Of a stretch of 64,000 nt of DNA, positions 49,989 through 59,027 are shown piece after piece. The stretch's first letter is position 1. Each line of letters begins with the position of its first letter. A program made the position numbers and the translations under genes. The notes beneath the pieces are model-generated. The model was not told the origin of the DNA. It saw only the letters and a list, made by a program, of their open reading frames with translations, and did no database searches. The stretch is from Candidatus Krumholzibacteriota bacterium (GTDB lineage: Bacteria > Krumholzibacteriota > Krumholzibacteriia > JAJRXK01), in NCBI GenBank assembly GCA_024276305.1, contig JAJRXK010000005.1, forward strand, positions 1 to 64,000, given 5' to 3'.

Positions 49989-50819
49989 ATGATCAGCCAG
50001 CGAACATCCAACTTTCTCCACTCTCGACGCGGGGCAGGGGCCTTCCTCCTCGTGGTTCTCCTCTGCGCGATCCTGCTGCCGGTGGCGGCGGAGGCCCAGG
50101 CCATTTCCAACCAGGGGGGAGCGGTCACCTTCAGCGTGGACGGGGGCAAGGATCAGCTGACGACCTCGATCAAGATCGTGCTGCTGATGACGGTGCTGAC
50201 CCTGGCTCCCAGCATCGTGGTTCTGACCACCAGTTTCACGCGGATCCTGATCGTGCTGGGATTCCTGCGGCAGGCGATCGGGACCCAGCAGATGCCGTCG
50301 AACCAGATCCTGGCCGGGATCGCGCTCTTCCTGACCATCGTCGTGATGATGCCGGTGTTCCAGGAGATCAACGAGACGGCAGTACAACCCTATCTCGAAG
50401 CTCAGGAGGAAGTGGCGGAGGGTGGAGTTCCGGCGATGAGCGAACGACAGGCCATCGAGGCGGGGATCATCCCCCTCAAACGTTTCATGTTGGCCCAGAC
50501 CCGCCAGAAGGACTTGGGCATGTTCATGGAATTCGCACACATCGAAACACCTTCGGATCCCGAAGAGCTCCCCCTGTCGATCGTCGTGCCCAGTTTTCTC
50601 ACCAGCGAGCTCAAGACCGCATTCCAGATGGGCTTCATGATCTTTCTGCCCTTCCTGGTCGTGGACATGGTCATCGCGTCGGTTCTGATGAGCATGGGCA
50701 TGATGATGCTTCCGCCCATCCTCATCTCCTTGCCATTCAAGATTCTGCTCTTCGTCCTCGTCGATGGCTGGCACCTCGTGACTCGCAGTCTGGTGACCGC
50801 CTTCGCGGTCACCTCTTAG
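49989..50819 (+). CDS. fliP: Flagellar export gate protein FliP
   Basis: A 276-aa core export-gate subunit with a signal peptide (to about 36, LLVVLLCAILLPVAAEAQAI) and four further membrane segments. Signatures are IVVLTTSFTRILIVLGFLRQ, GTQQMPSNQILAGIALFLTI and SFLTSELKTAFQMGFMIFLP. No clear ribosome site precedes the ATG. Confidence 0.95.
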   Translation: MISQRTSNFLHSRRGAGAFLLVVLLCAILLPVAAEAQAISNQGGAVTFSVDGGKDQLTTSIKIVLLMTVLTLAPSIVVLTTSFTRILIVLGFLRQAIGTQQMPSNQILAGIALFLTIVVMMPVFQEINETAVQPYLEAQEEVAEGGVPAMSERQAIEAGIIPLKRFMLAQTRQKDLGMFMEFAHIETPSDPEELPLSIVVPSFLTSELKTAFQMGFMIFLPFLVVDMVIASVLMSMGMMMLPPILISLPFKILLFVLVDGWHLVTRSLVTAFAVTS

Positions 50820-50828
50820 GAGTAGCCC

Positions 50829-51101
50829 ATGACCCCGGAACTCGTGGTTCAACTCGGACGCGACGCACTCTTCACCCTGCTCCGCTGTGCACTGCCGATG
50901 CTCCTTGCGGGGATGGTCGTGGGCCTGCTCATCTCGATCATCCAGGCGGCGACACAGGTGAACGAGATGACCATGACCTTCGTGCCCAAGATCATCGCGG
51001 TTCTCGCCACCGGAGTGATCTTTCTGCCCTGGATCATCGGGAACCTGGTGCGCTTCACCAACGAGATCTTCACGCGGGTGGCCGCGATCGGAATTTCATG
51101 A
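50829..51101 (+). CDS. fliQ: Flagellar export gate protein FliQ
   Basis: A 90-aa, two-helix export-gate subunit (LRCALPMLLAGMVVGLLISI and IQAATQVNEMTMTFVPKIIA, the latter the conserved family motif). TTAGGAG precedes the ATG. It overlaps fliR by ATGA. Confidence 0.95.
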   Translation: MTPELVVQLGRDALFTLLRCALPMLLAGMVVGLLISIIQAATQVNEMTMTFVPKIIAVLATGVIFLPWIIGNLVRFTNEIFTRVAAIGIS

Positions 51102-51877
51102 CCTTCGAGATCCCAGTGCAATCCCTCGTGTTGGGAGGGCTGGTGACGGCCCGAGTGGGCACCTTTCTCATGTCGGTGCCGATCCTGGGCATTCGGGGGG
51201 TTCCGGTGCCCGTGAAGATCGCACTGAGCATGTGGCTTTCGGTGGTGGTGGTTTCGAATGTCCCGACGGGGACGTTGCCCATGAGTCCGGGAGACCTTGC
51301 GTTGGCGATGCTGAGGGAGAGTCTGGTGGGGATGGTGATGGCCTTCGTGGTGGTGGTGTTCTTTGCCGCACTGCAGTACGCCGGGCAGATCCTGGGCGTT
51401 CAGATCGGCTTCGCCATGGTCAATGTCATCGATCCGCAGAGTCAGACCAACGTGTCGGTGATCAGCCAGATCTACAACATCGTCGCAGTCCTCATCTTTC
51501 TCGCTGTCGACGGTCCGCTGATCCTGATTCGGTCGATCACCGAGAGCTTCTACGCGGTGGCTCCGGGGGCGGTTCGTATCTCCCAGACCGGCATCTTCGA
51601 AGTGGCCAAAGCAGCCAGTTCCATCTTCAGCCTCGGGCTGCAGATCGCGTTGCCGGTGGTGGTCACTCTGCTCCTGGTCAGTCTTTCGATGGGGATCCTG
51701 GGTCGCACGGTACCCCAGCTCAACATCCTCGTCGTGGGATTCCCCATCAAGATCATGGTGGGAATCTTCATCATCACCGCCTGTATTCCCTTCTTCGCAG
51801 ATTGGGTCCTCGACGGTCTCGTGGTCCTGCCCTCGCAGATGGCGGGCGCGGCCACGGCAGTGGGTCTGGGGAGGTGA
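51098..51877 (+). CDS. fliR: Flagellar export gate protein FliR
   Basis: A 259-aa polytopic protein with about six membrane segments. The N-terminal ARVGTFLMSVPILGIRGVPV and the central GQILGVQIGFAMVNVIDPQS are the family landmarks; the NVSVISQIYN segment follows. It overlaps fliQ and lies six bases before flhB. Confidence 0.93.
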   Translation: MTFEIPVQSLVLGGLVTARVGTFLMSVPILGIRGVPVPVKIALSMWLSVVVVSNVPTGTLPMSPGDLALAMLRESLVGMVMAFVVVVFFAALQYAGQILGVQIGFAMVNVIDPQSQTNVSVISQIYNIVAVLIFLAVDGPLILIRSITESFYAVAPGAVRISQTGIFEVAKAASSIFSLGLQIALPVVVTLLLVSLSMGILGRTVPQLNILVVGFPIKIMVGIFIITACIPFFADWVLDGLVVLPSQMAGAATAVGLGR

Positions 51878-51883
51878 TGCGCA

Positions 51884-52963
51884 GTGGCTGAGGAAGACGG
51901 CGAACGGACAGAACGAGCGACAGCCAAACGTCGGCGGCAGGCTCGCGAGGAAGGCCAAGTCGCGCGCAGTTCCGAAGTGAACTCCCTCTTCGTCCTTCTC
52001 GTGGGGGTGGTGACCCTCATGGGGGCCTTCGCCTGGATGGGAACCCAACTTCGTGAGGCGGGACTCTACTTCTTCTCGGAGGCCGGGCGGGCGTCCCTGG
52101 AGAGTCCACGCGACGGGATGCAGATGCTCTTGATCATGGGGCAGAAGGTGGTCTACGCGACGGCGCCGGTGGCCGGGGCGACCTTCTTGGTCGGAACCGC
52201 TTCGGCCTTCGGGCAGGTGGGGTGGAACTTCTCCGCCAAGGCTCTGGCCTTCCAATGGCAGAAACTCAATCCGGTCGAAGGCCTGAAGAAGTTCGTCAGC
52301 AAGCAAGCCTTCTTCGAACTGGGAAAGAATCTGCTGAAGATCGGCCTGCTCGGCCTGGTCGCAGTTCTGACCATTCGATCCCTGTTGCCGCAAATCGTCG
52401 GCATCCTGGACATGGAGCTCATCGCCTCACTGGGGACCGCGAGTCAGTTCGTATGGAAACTCGTTCTTCGGCTATTGGGATTGTTGGCGGTACTGGCCGC
52501 AATCGATCTGTGGTGGCAGCACTATCGCTACGAAGAGCAGCTCAAGATGACCAAGGAAGAGATCAAGCGGGAGCACAAGGACCAGGACGGGGATCCCAAG
52601 ATCAAAGCTCGCATCCGAGGGCTCATGCTCGAGCAGGCACGACGGCGAATGATGGATGATGTGAAGACCGCCGATCTGATCGTGACCAATCCGACGCATT
52701 TCTCGGTGGGGCTCAAATACGAATCCGCGGAACCCGCACCTCGGGTGGTCGCCAAGGGGCAGGGGCATCTCGCCCTTCGAATTCGGGAAGTGGCTCGAGA
52801 TCACGGCGTCCCGGTCATCGAAGAGCCACCTTTGGCCCGCGCGCTCTACCGAGTGGTGAAAGTCGGAGACTACGTGCCGACCAGCCTCTTCGAAGCGGTG
52901 GCTCGGGTGCTGGCTGCGGTGTACCGGGTCAAACGGCGAAAAGCGCAAGCGGGGGCTAGTTGA
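51884..52963 (+). CDS. flhB: Flagellar export switch protein FlhB
   Basis: A 359-aa protein: N-terminal ERTERATAKRRRQAREEGQV, four membrane segments, and a cytoplasmic domain with the self-cleaving NPTH motif (Asn269-Pro270-Thr271-His272). Cleavage there switches export from hook to filament proteins. The start is GTG; it overlaps flhA by one base. Confidence 0.96.
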   Translation: MAEEDGERTERATAKRRRQAREEGQVARSSEVNSLFVLLVGVVTLMGAFAWMGTQLREAGLYFFSEAGRASLESPRDGMQMLLIMGQKVVYATAPVAGATFLVGTASAFGQVGWNFSAKALAFQWQKLNPVEGLKKFVSKQAFFELGKNLLKIGLLGLVAVLTIRSLLPQIVGILDMELIASLGTASQFVWKLVLRLLGLLAVLAAIDLWWQHYRYEEQLKMTKEEIKREHKDQDGDPKIKARIRGLMLEQARRRMMDDVKTADLIVTNPTHFSVGLKYESAEPAPRVVAKGQGHLALRIREVARDHGVPVIEEPPLARALYRVVKVGDYVPTSLFEAVARVLAAVYRVKRRKAQAGAS

Positions 52964-55095
52964 TGGTCGACAACGCTGAAAAGAGCATCGGCGGCGGAAT
53001 GCTGAATGCGAATGTCGTGGCGGCGGTGGGGATGGTCGGCGTCCTGGTGCTGATGATCATGCCCGTCCCGCCAGGACTGTTGGACGTGTTGCTCACCTTC
53101 AACATCTCCATCGCCATGACCATCTTCTTGGTTACGATCTACCTCAAGCGGCCCCTCGACTTCTCGATCTTTCCGTCGCTTCTCTTGGTCGTCACGCTCT
53201 TTCGACTCTCGCTGAATGTGGCCAGTACACGCTTGATCCTGAGTCGAGGCGATGCGGGCAAGGTCATCGACGCCTTTGGCGAATTCGTGGTGGGGGGCAA
53301 CTACGTCATCGGGATCATCGTGTTCCTGATTCTGATAGTTGTGCAATTCGTCGTCATCACCAAGGGCTCGGGGCGCATCGCAGAAGTCTCGGCGAGATTC
53401 ACCCTGGACGCCCTTCCGGGCAAGCAGATGGCGATCGATGCGGACCTCAATACCGGATTGATCGACGAGCCGGAAGCTCGGCGTCGGCGCGCCGAGGTCG
53501 CCGAAGAGGCGGAGTTCTACGGAGCAATGGACGGTGCGAGCAAGTTCGTGAGGGGTGATGCCGTCGCGGGCATGATCATCACTGCGATCAACATTCTGGG
53601 CGGACTGGTCATTGGAACGGTCCAGCAGGGAATGCCCCTCGCCGAGAGTGCGCGCACCTTCACCTTGCTCACGGTGGGAGATGGACTGGTCAGCCAGATT
53701 CCGGCTCTCTTCGTGAGCACGGCTGCGGGCATGGTGGTGACCCGATCGAGTGCGGGGGTGAATCTGGGCCAGGACATCGGTTCGCAGATTCTCCAGGACC
53801 CGCGGGCGCTCTTCGTCAGCAGTGTGACCCTTGGTGGCTTCGCGATCATTCCGGGCTTGCCCACGGTTCCCTTCCTGCTCCTGGCGGTGGGTCTCGCGGT
53901 GGCCGGATCTCTGGCCCGAGCCCAGAAGGAGCGGGAAGAGGAAGAGTTGGAGGCGGAGACCGAGGCCGCCCTGGAGCAGGGTGAAGAGACCACCGCCCTC
54001 GATGACGACCTCTTCGTGGTCGATCGCCTCGAGCTGGAGATCGGCTACGCCCTGATTCCCCTGGTCGATACGTCGAGGGGGGGAGATCTGCTCGATCGGA
54101 TCACCAACGTTCGGCGCAAGACCGGGGCGGAGTTGGGCATCCGCGTTGCGCCCATTCGGATCCGGGACAATCTGCAACTGGGTCCCCACAGCTACTCGGT
54201 GAAACTCCGAGGAGTGGAGATCTCCCGCTTCGATCTGCAACCCAATCAGCTCTTGGCGATGCGCGTGCGCGACACTTCCCAGCAGATCCCGGGGGAGACC
54301 ACGGTTGAACCCGCCTTCGGGCTGCCGGCGACCTGGATCCGTCCCGACCAGAGGAACAAGGCCGAGCTGGCCGGCTACACCGTGGTCGAACCGAGTGCGA
54401 TCGTGGCCACGCACCTGGCCGAAGTGATCAAGTCCCATGCGGACGAGATCCTGACCCGCCAGGACGTGAAGGAGATGGTGGACAGTCTCAAGGAGTTGGC
54501 CCCCAACCTCGTCGAGGAGGTCGTGGGAGAGAAGGTCAGTCTCACCACCCTCCACGGGGTCCTGGCTGGGCTGCTCCACGAGCGGGTGCCGGTCCGCGAT
54601 CTGGTGACGATTCTGGAAACTCTCGCGGCGGCCGGAGCGACCGGCGAGAACCAGATCGACGCTCTGGTGGAACGTGCCCGTGCGGCTCTTGCCCGCCAGC
54701 TCAGCCACCTGCACTGTGACGATCAACGAACCATCTGGGCGCTGACGGTCCATCCCGATACCGAACAGGGGCTCTTCCAGAGCTTCCACGACTCGGAACG
54801 GGCCCAGAGCGTGGTCATGGACCCCGGATTCGCCGAGCGATTCGTGGCCACTCTGGGTCAAATGGTGGATCAGACCATCAAGGCGGGCCGCTCGCCCCTG
54901 CTCGTGGTGAGCAGCCCCATCCGTCAATTCACGCGGAGGCTCATCGAGGCTTCCTTTCCTTCGGTCGCCGTCCTCGGGTACACCGAGATTGCGCCCGGTT
55001 ACCAAGTACGTTCACTAGGAACGGTGATTGCCCATGCAAACACTCACCCAACGGAGTCCGTCGAACAAGTCCACGCAGCGGTTGCGGGCCGATGA
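52963..55095 (+). CDS. flhA: Flagellar export gate protein FlhA
   Basis: A 710-aa protein. Eight N-terminal membrane segments (to about 310) are followed by the cytoplasmic substrate-docking ring. Landmarks are FPSLLLVVTLFRLSLNVAST, SARFTLDALPGKQMAIDADL (FHIPEP signature region) and QDVKEMVDSLKELAPNLVEE. ATG at 52963 overlaps the flhB stop; TTG at 52960 is possible. The acidic linker at about 320-350 joins the two halves. Confidence 0.96.
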   Translation: MVDNAEKSIGGGMLNANVVAAVGMVGVLVLMIMPVPPGLLDVLLTFNISIAMTIFLVTIYLKRPLDFSIFPSLLLVVTLFRLSLNVASTRLILSRGDAGKVIDAFGEFVVGGNYVIGIIVFLILIVVQFVVITKGSGRIAEVSARFTLDALPGKQMAIDADLNTGLIDEPEARRRRAEVAEEAEFYGAMDGASKFVRGDAVAGMIITAINILGGLVIGTVQQGMPLAESARTFTLLTVGDGLVSQIPALFVSTAAGMVVTRSSAGVNLGQDIGSQILQDPRALFVSSVTLGGFAIIPGLPTVPFLLLAVGLAVAGSLARAQKEREEEELEAETEAALEQGEETTALDDDLFVVDRLELEIGYALIPLVDTSRGGDLLDRITNVRRKTGAELGIRVAPIRIRDNLQLGPHSYSVKLRGVEISRFDLQPNQLLAMRVRDTSQQIPGETTVEPAFGLPATWIRPDQRNKAELAGYTVVEPSAIVATHLAEVIKSHADEILTRQDVKEMVDSLKELAPNLVEEVVGEKVSLTTLHGVLAGLLHERVPVRDLVTILETLAAAGATGENQIDALVERARAALARQLSHLHCDDQRTIWALTVHPDTEQGLFQSFHDSERAQSVVMDPGFAERFVATLGQMVDQTIKAGRSPLLVVSSPIRQFTRRLIEASFPSVAVLGYTEIAPGYQVRSLGTVIAHANTHPTESVEQVHAAVAGR

Positions 55096-56194
55096 CCTTC
55101 CTTCGGCCTTGCAGCAGGTGCGTCGAATCTACGGCGAGGACGCGCTGATCGTGGGGACCCGCGTGGTCACCGTTCGGGGAGTCGACGGGCTTGCGCCACG
55201 GCGACAGGTCGAAGTGGAGATCGCGGAGGAGGACCCGCCCGTCCGGGCTACGGATCCCTTCACCGAAGCCTACCGAAGGACGGCCGTGGAGTCCTCGGCT
55301 CCAACCCCGACATCGAGGACGGAACCCCAATGGGAGCAGCGCCTCGAACGGATCAATGAACTCTCGGATCGGGTGGCGAGCTGGACCGAGTCTCTGGGCT
55401 CCACTTCGTCGAAGATCCGGACGCATCCCTTCGCGAGAGAACTGAGGACCACCGGTTGCAGCTCGACATCGATCGAAGAGCTGGCGGCTCTCTTTGCCGA
55501 TGCGGTGGCCCAGGGAGATCCCAGTCCCTCCGCTGCCCGGCGTCATCTGAGCAAGGTTCTGCGGGCCACGACCACTCTCCGCTTCGATCAGATCCAGGGG
55601 GAGCACTGGTTCCTGGGTCGAGCGGGCAGTGCCAAGACCAGTCTCGTGCTGCAGCTCGCGGGCGAGCTTCGTCGTTGCGATCGCAAGGTCGCGATCATTG
55701 CAGTGGCACCTCAGCACGATGGTGACCTTCGTCGCCTGCAGATGGCTTCGGAGGCATTGGGGGTCGCATCGATGGTGGCCTTCGACGCCGAGGAAGTGGA
55801 GCGCGCGAGGGAAGAGCTGCAAGGTTGGGATGCCATCCTGGTGGATACGCCGTGCATGCTGAGTCACGACTTGCGCATCGACTTCCCGGAGGTGGCTCAG
55901 CGTCACCTCGTGCTGCCGCTGGCGGACGATCGACAGGTTCTTCGGGACCAACTTCGCCGCCGCCCGGATCTGGACGTCGACACCTTTGCCGTCACTCAGA
56001 TGGATCTCTTCCCTCGTCCGGGGCGCCTCGTCGATCTGGCCCTCGAAATCGCCAAGCCGGTCTCCTTTCTGCAGGGCCGGAGCGAGGGGGTGCTCCGGCT
56101 GCGCCTGGCGCGGGGAGAGGGACTCCTCACCGCGGCGCTGGGGCGGGCCTTCGACCTCGAAGAGGATGAGGCCTCGACTGCGGCGAAGGCCTAG
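55034..56194 (+). CDS. flhF: FlhF-like SRP-type GTPase, degenerate motifs
   Basis: A 386-aa protein in the flhF position, overlapping flhA by 62 bases. FlhF sets the site and number of polar flagella. The N-terminus (LPSALQQVRRIYGEDALIVG) fits. The P-loop is GRAGSAKTS (195-203), keeping GxxGxxK but unlike the common GPTGVGKTT. The G3 motif DTAGR is replaced by DTPCM (Asp271 onward) and the TKLD motif by TQMD. GTP hydrolysis may be weak or lost. No flhG follows, although the two are usually adjacent. Confidence 0.8.
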   Translation: MQTLTQRSPSNKSTQRLRADDLPSALQQVRRIYGEDALIVGTRVVTVRGVDGLAPRRQVEVEIAEEDPPVRATDPFTEAYRRTAVESSAPTPTSRTEPQWEQRLERINELSDRVASWTESLGSTSSKIRTHPFARELRTTGCSSTSIEELAALFADAVAQGDPSPSAARRHLSKVLRATTTLRFDQIQGEHWFLGRAGSAKTSLVLQLAGELRRCDRKVAIIAVAPQHDGDLRRLQMASEALGVASMVAFDAEEVERAREELQGWDAILVDTPCMLSHDLRIDFPEVAQRHLVLPLADDRQVLRDQLRRRPDLDVDTFAVTQMDLFPRPGRLVDLALEIAKPVSFLQGRSEGVLRLRLARGEGLLTAALGRAFDLEEDEASTAAKA

Positions 56195-56211
56195 GGGAGG
56201 AGCGGTCTCTC

Positions 56212-56466
56212 ATGTTGCAACGTGTGACCCACATTCTGGCGACTCTGGCCGCCCTGGCTGCGCTGGGGGTCGGCCTGGCCGGTGGGTGGGAATTCTGGTC
56301 CATCGTCCGCAGAGCGACTCTGCGCTATGTCGGGATGTACATCGCCTGTGGTGTGCTTCTGCTTCTGGGTCGATTCGCGCTCCAATCCGCTCCTCCTCCG
56401 TCTCGGGAAGGCACCCGAAGCGGTGCGGAGCCAGAGGGGACTGGTGGCACGGATGCTGCACCTTGA
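56212..56466 (+). CDS. Small two-helix membrane protein, unknown
   Basis: An 84-aa protein between flhF and fliA with two predicted membrane helices (ILATLAALAALGVGLAGGWE; YVGMYIACGVLLLLGRFAL) and a Pro/Ser/Gly-rich tail. It occupies the place where flhG would be expected but bears no resemblance to it. No family is recognised. Confidence 0.65.
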   Translation: MLQRVTHILATLAALAALGVGLAGGWEFWSIVRRATLRYVGMYIACGVLLLLGRFALQSAPPPSREGTRSGAEPEGTGGTDAAP

Positions 56467-56523
56467 GGCGCGGACGAGAGCCTCTTCTTTCGTGCCAACC
56501 ATTCTCGATGAACGAAAACCAAG

Positions 56524-57366
56524 ATGACCAAGCGGCCAAAACAACAATTGGAGGAGCTCTGGAAAGAGCTCCGGGAGACGAGGAGCCAGAACGCGCGCCA
56601 GGCGCTGGTGGAAGCTCACGTCGGGTTGGTTCGCTACGTGGCGGGGCGATTGGCAGTGGGTCTTCCGCACTATCTGGAGTTTCCCGATCTCTACGGGGCG
56701 GGTCTGCTGGGGCTGATCCAGGCCATCGACAATTTCGATGACAGTCGAGGCATCAAGTTCGAGACCTACGCGGTCCCTCGTATTCGGGGGGCCATTCTGG
56801 ACGAACTGCGGACGCAGGACTGGTTCCCCCGCAGCCTCCGGCGGAAGGCTCGAGAAGTCGAAGACGCCTTTGCACGACTCGAGGCCAGCCTGGGTCGCGC
56901 CGCATCCGACGACGAAGTCGCGCGCGAGCTCGATCTGACCCTCGAGGAATTCGATCGCGTGATGACCCAGGTGTCGGCGGCGACCATCGTGTCCCTCGAA
57001 ACCGAGCTCTATCCCGACGAGAACGGTGGCGTGCACCGCATCATCGACACCATCGCAGACGCGACAGCAGTCGCACCTGGGGAACGACTCGCCGACGAGG
57101 AAATGCGCAAGCTCGTGGTCGACTGCATCGATGAGCTCACCGAACGCGAACGCCTGGTGTTGACGCTCTACTACTACGAGGAGCTGACGCTGCGAGAGAT
57201 TGGCGAAGTCCTCGGAGTGACCGAGTCCAGAGTGTGCCAGGTCCACACGAAGGCGGTGTTTCGTCTGCGTGGAAAACTCGAGAGACGGCTGAGCGATCAA
57301 CCGATCGAGCGTCTGAGCGCTGAAGTCGCCGATGCTATGGTCGATCGACAGAGAGTGAGGGTCTAG
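56524..57366 (+). CDS. fliA: RNA polymerase sigma factor FliA (sigma-28)
   Basis: A 280-aa flagellar sigma factor. Region 2: LVRYVAGRLAVGLPHYLEFP, GLLGLIQAIDNFDDSRGIKF, ETYAVPRIRGAILDELRTQD; region 4: RERLVLTLYYYEELTLREIG, EVLGVTESRVCQVHTKAVFR. Extended C-terminus by about 20 residues. Its promoters in this window are those of fliC and flgM; FlgM is encoded at 26281. Confidence 0.96.
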   Translation: MTKRPKQQLEELWKELRETRSQNARQALVEAHVGLVRYVAGRLAVGLPHYLEFPDLYGAGLLGLIQAIDNFDDSRGIKFETYAVPRIRGAILDELRTQDWFPRSLRRKAREVEDAFARLEASLGRAASDDEVARELDLTLEEFDRVMTQVSAATIVSLETELYPDENGGVHRIIDTIADATAVAPGERLADEEMRKLVVDCIDELTERERLVLTLYYYEELTLREIGEVLGVTESRVCQVHTKAVFRLRGKLERRLSDQPIERLSAEVADAMVDRQRVRV

Positions 57367-57409
57367 GTCCGACCTTCCACTTGGCTCGTCCAACCCCAGG
57401 AGGTGGGGG

Positions 57410-57703
57410 ATGGGTGACAGTGTGAGTCTTCCGACGAATGTCGCACAGAGCGATACGATCTCTCGTATGCAGCAAAGTGCGAAGACTGACGAGCAAGCGG
57501 AGGCGAAGTTCGCGAAGAAGCTCCGTGAGCACTCGGACAGCGAAGAGGTCGCGACGAAGAACATCGCCGAGGCGGAGCGAGTCCGACTCAAGCGCCAACG
57601 GCGCGAAGAGCAAAGCCGCAAGCGCCGCGAGGAAGCGCGTGAGCGAGCGAAGAAGAAGGGCGACACGGACGGCCGTGGTAGCCATGTGGATTTGAAGGTC
57701 TGA
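57410..57703 (+). CDS. Small charged protein downstream of fliA, unknown
   Basis: A 97-aa protein with a polar N-terminus (VSLPTNVAQSDTISRMQQSA) and a highly charged Lys/Arg/Glu-rich helix (about 50-85). Similar short, uncharacterised genes follow fliA in many flagellar clusters. No domain is recognised. CAGGAGGTGGGGG before the ATG is a strong ribosome site. Confidence 0.7.
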   Translation: MGDSVSLPTNVAQSDTISRMQQSAKTDEQAEAKFAKKLREHSDSEEVATKNIAEAERVRLKRQRREEQSRKRREEARERAKKKGDTDGRGSHVDLKV

Positions 57704-57713
57704 GGGAGTATTC

Positions 57714-58142
57714 GTGGAAGCGCTCTTCGGCAGCGAGAATCTCTTCGGCAGCTGGTTGCTTCCAGCCGGAGCGGGCCTCATCGCTCTCGGGACCACGATC
57801 CTCGGTCTGGCCCTTCGTGTGCTCTGGAAGCGCCCGGGCCGGGGAGCGTCGGTTCGGGAATCTGCCCCGCGCATCGACCTCCTCGACACGCCCAATGCTC
57901 TGCTGAGAGCGGAGGATCCGGGGGTAGAGAAGTCCGCCCCCGTGGATCGCCTGCTCTCCGAACTCGATCGCAGGATCGACCGGCTCGAGCGAGAATTGGA
58001 GGCATTCGAATCACTGAGTGCACCTGCCTCTCGTCTCGGCCCCGACCCAGACCGTCCCTCGGTGCGTTTCGTGAGCGAAGCGCAGGCAGAGGAGAGCCCC
58101 GAATCCAGAGCCCTGCGAGCGTTGGCTGCGCGCGGGAGCTGA
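57714..58142 (+). CDS. Single-pass membrane protein with coiled coil, unknown
   Basis: A 142-aa protein: one membrane helix (about 14-36, LLPAGAGLIALGTTILGLAL) and a charged coiled coil (about 75-100). It lies ten bases after the small charged gene, behind fliA, where a short membrane/coiled-coil gene is often found. GTG start. Function unknown. Confidence 0.65.
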   Translation: MEALFGSENLFGSWLLPAGAGLIALGTTILGLALRVLWKRPGRGASVRESAPRIDLLDTPNALLRAEDPGVEKSAPVDRLLSELDRRIDRLERELEAFESLSAPASRLGPDPDRPSVRFVSEAQAEESPESRALRALAARGS

Positions 58143-58178
58143 TTTGACCTTTCCCCTTTCTCCATAGAAGGCGAAGTC

Positions 58179-59027
58179 GTGAGTCACAGCGGAATCAAGG
58201 ACATCATTCTCAACGCGAAGGACCTTCCGGCGATGCCGCACGTCGCCAGCAAGGTCCTCGAACTCGCGGGGAATCCCGAGACCACGGCGCATCGCTTGCA
58301 GAAGGTCATTCAGGACGATCAGGCGATGGCGGCGCGCATCCTCAAGATCGCCAACTCGGCGCTCTATGGCTGCAGCCGGAAGATCAAGACGCTCACCGAA
58401 GCCATCGTGATGCTGGGATTCAACACCATTCGCAGTCTGGTGGTGACCAGCGCAGCCAGGAACATGTACCTCAAAGAGGGCAAGACCATGGGGCTCAAGG
58501 AGAGGCTCTTGTGGGAGCACTCCATTGGCTGCGCCATCGCCTGCCGCATTCTGATGTCCTCTCGACATCCTCAATTGGCCGAGGAAGCTTTCCTCGCGGG
58601 GTTGATGCACGACATCGGGAAGCTGGTCCTGAACCAGTATGCGGCCGAGGTCTTCGACGAAATCGTTCAAGAGGTCTACAACGACGGTCGAGAGTTCATC
58701 GATGTCGAACGGGAGTTGCTGGGTTTCGATCACAGCGAGGTGGGTTCGCTTCTCGTGGGCAAGTGGAAGTTGTCACCCTCGTTGGAGGAGGCCATCAGTC
58801 TCCACCACACAACCGAGGCATTCACCGAGGATCGACTTGTCCTCTGCTATCTGGACATGGCCAACAATCTCTGCAAGAAGGAGGGGATCGGCTTCGTCGA
58901 AGTCCCCGACCTGGACCTCACGAGTCTTGCCAGCAATCGCGTATTGAAGTTCTCCGACCTCGAGCTGGACAATCTCATCGAGCGCCTCAGAGACACTCTG
59001 GAAACGGAGATGGAGATCTTTGTCTGA
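58179..59027 (+). CDS. HDOD-domain signalling protein, first copy
   Basis: A 282-aa HDOD protein: LPAMPHVASKVLELAGNPET, QDDQAMAARILKIANSALYG, VMLGFNTIRSLVVTSAARNM and AGLMHDIGKLVLNQY with an intact His-Asp pair. HDOD proteins act as non-enzymatic signalling scaffolds in motility and c-di-GMP circuits. GTG start. It overlaps the second HDOD gene by 8 bases. Confidence 0.88.
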   Translation: MSHSGIKDIILNAKDLPAMPHVASKVLELAGNPETTAHRLQKVIQDDQAMAARILKIANSALYGCSRKIKTLTEAIVMLGFNTIRSLVVTSAARNMYLKEGKTMGLKERLLWEHSIGCAIACRILMSSRHPQLAEEAFLAGLMHDIGKLVLNQYAAEVFDEIVQEVYNDGREFIDVERELLGFDHSEVGSLLVGKWKLSPSLEEAISLHHTTEAFTEDRLVLCYLDMANNLCKKEGIGFVEVPDLDLTSLASNRVLKFSDLELDNLIERLRDTLETEMEIFV

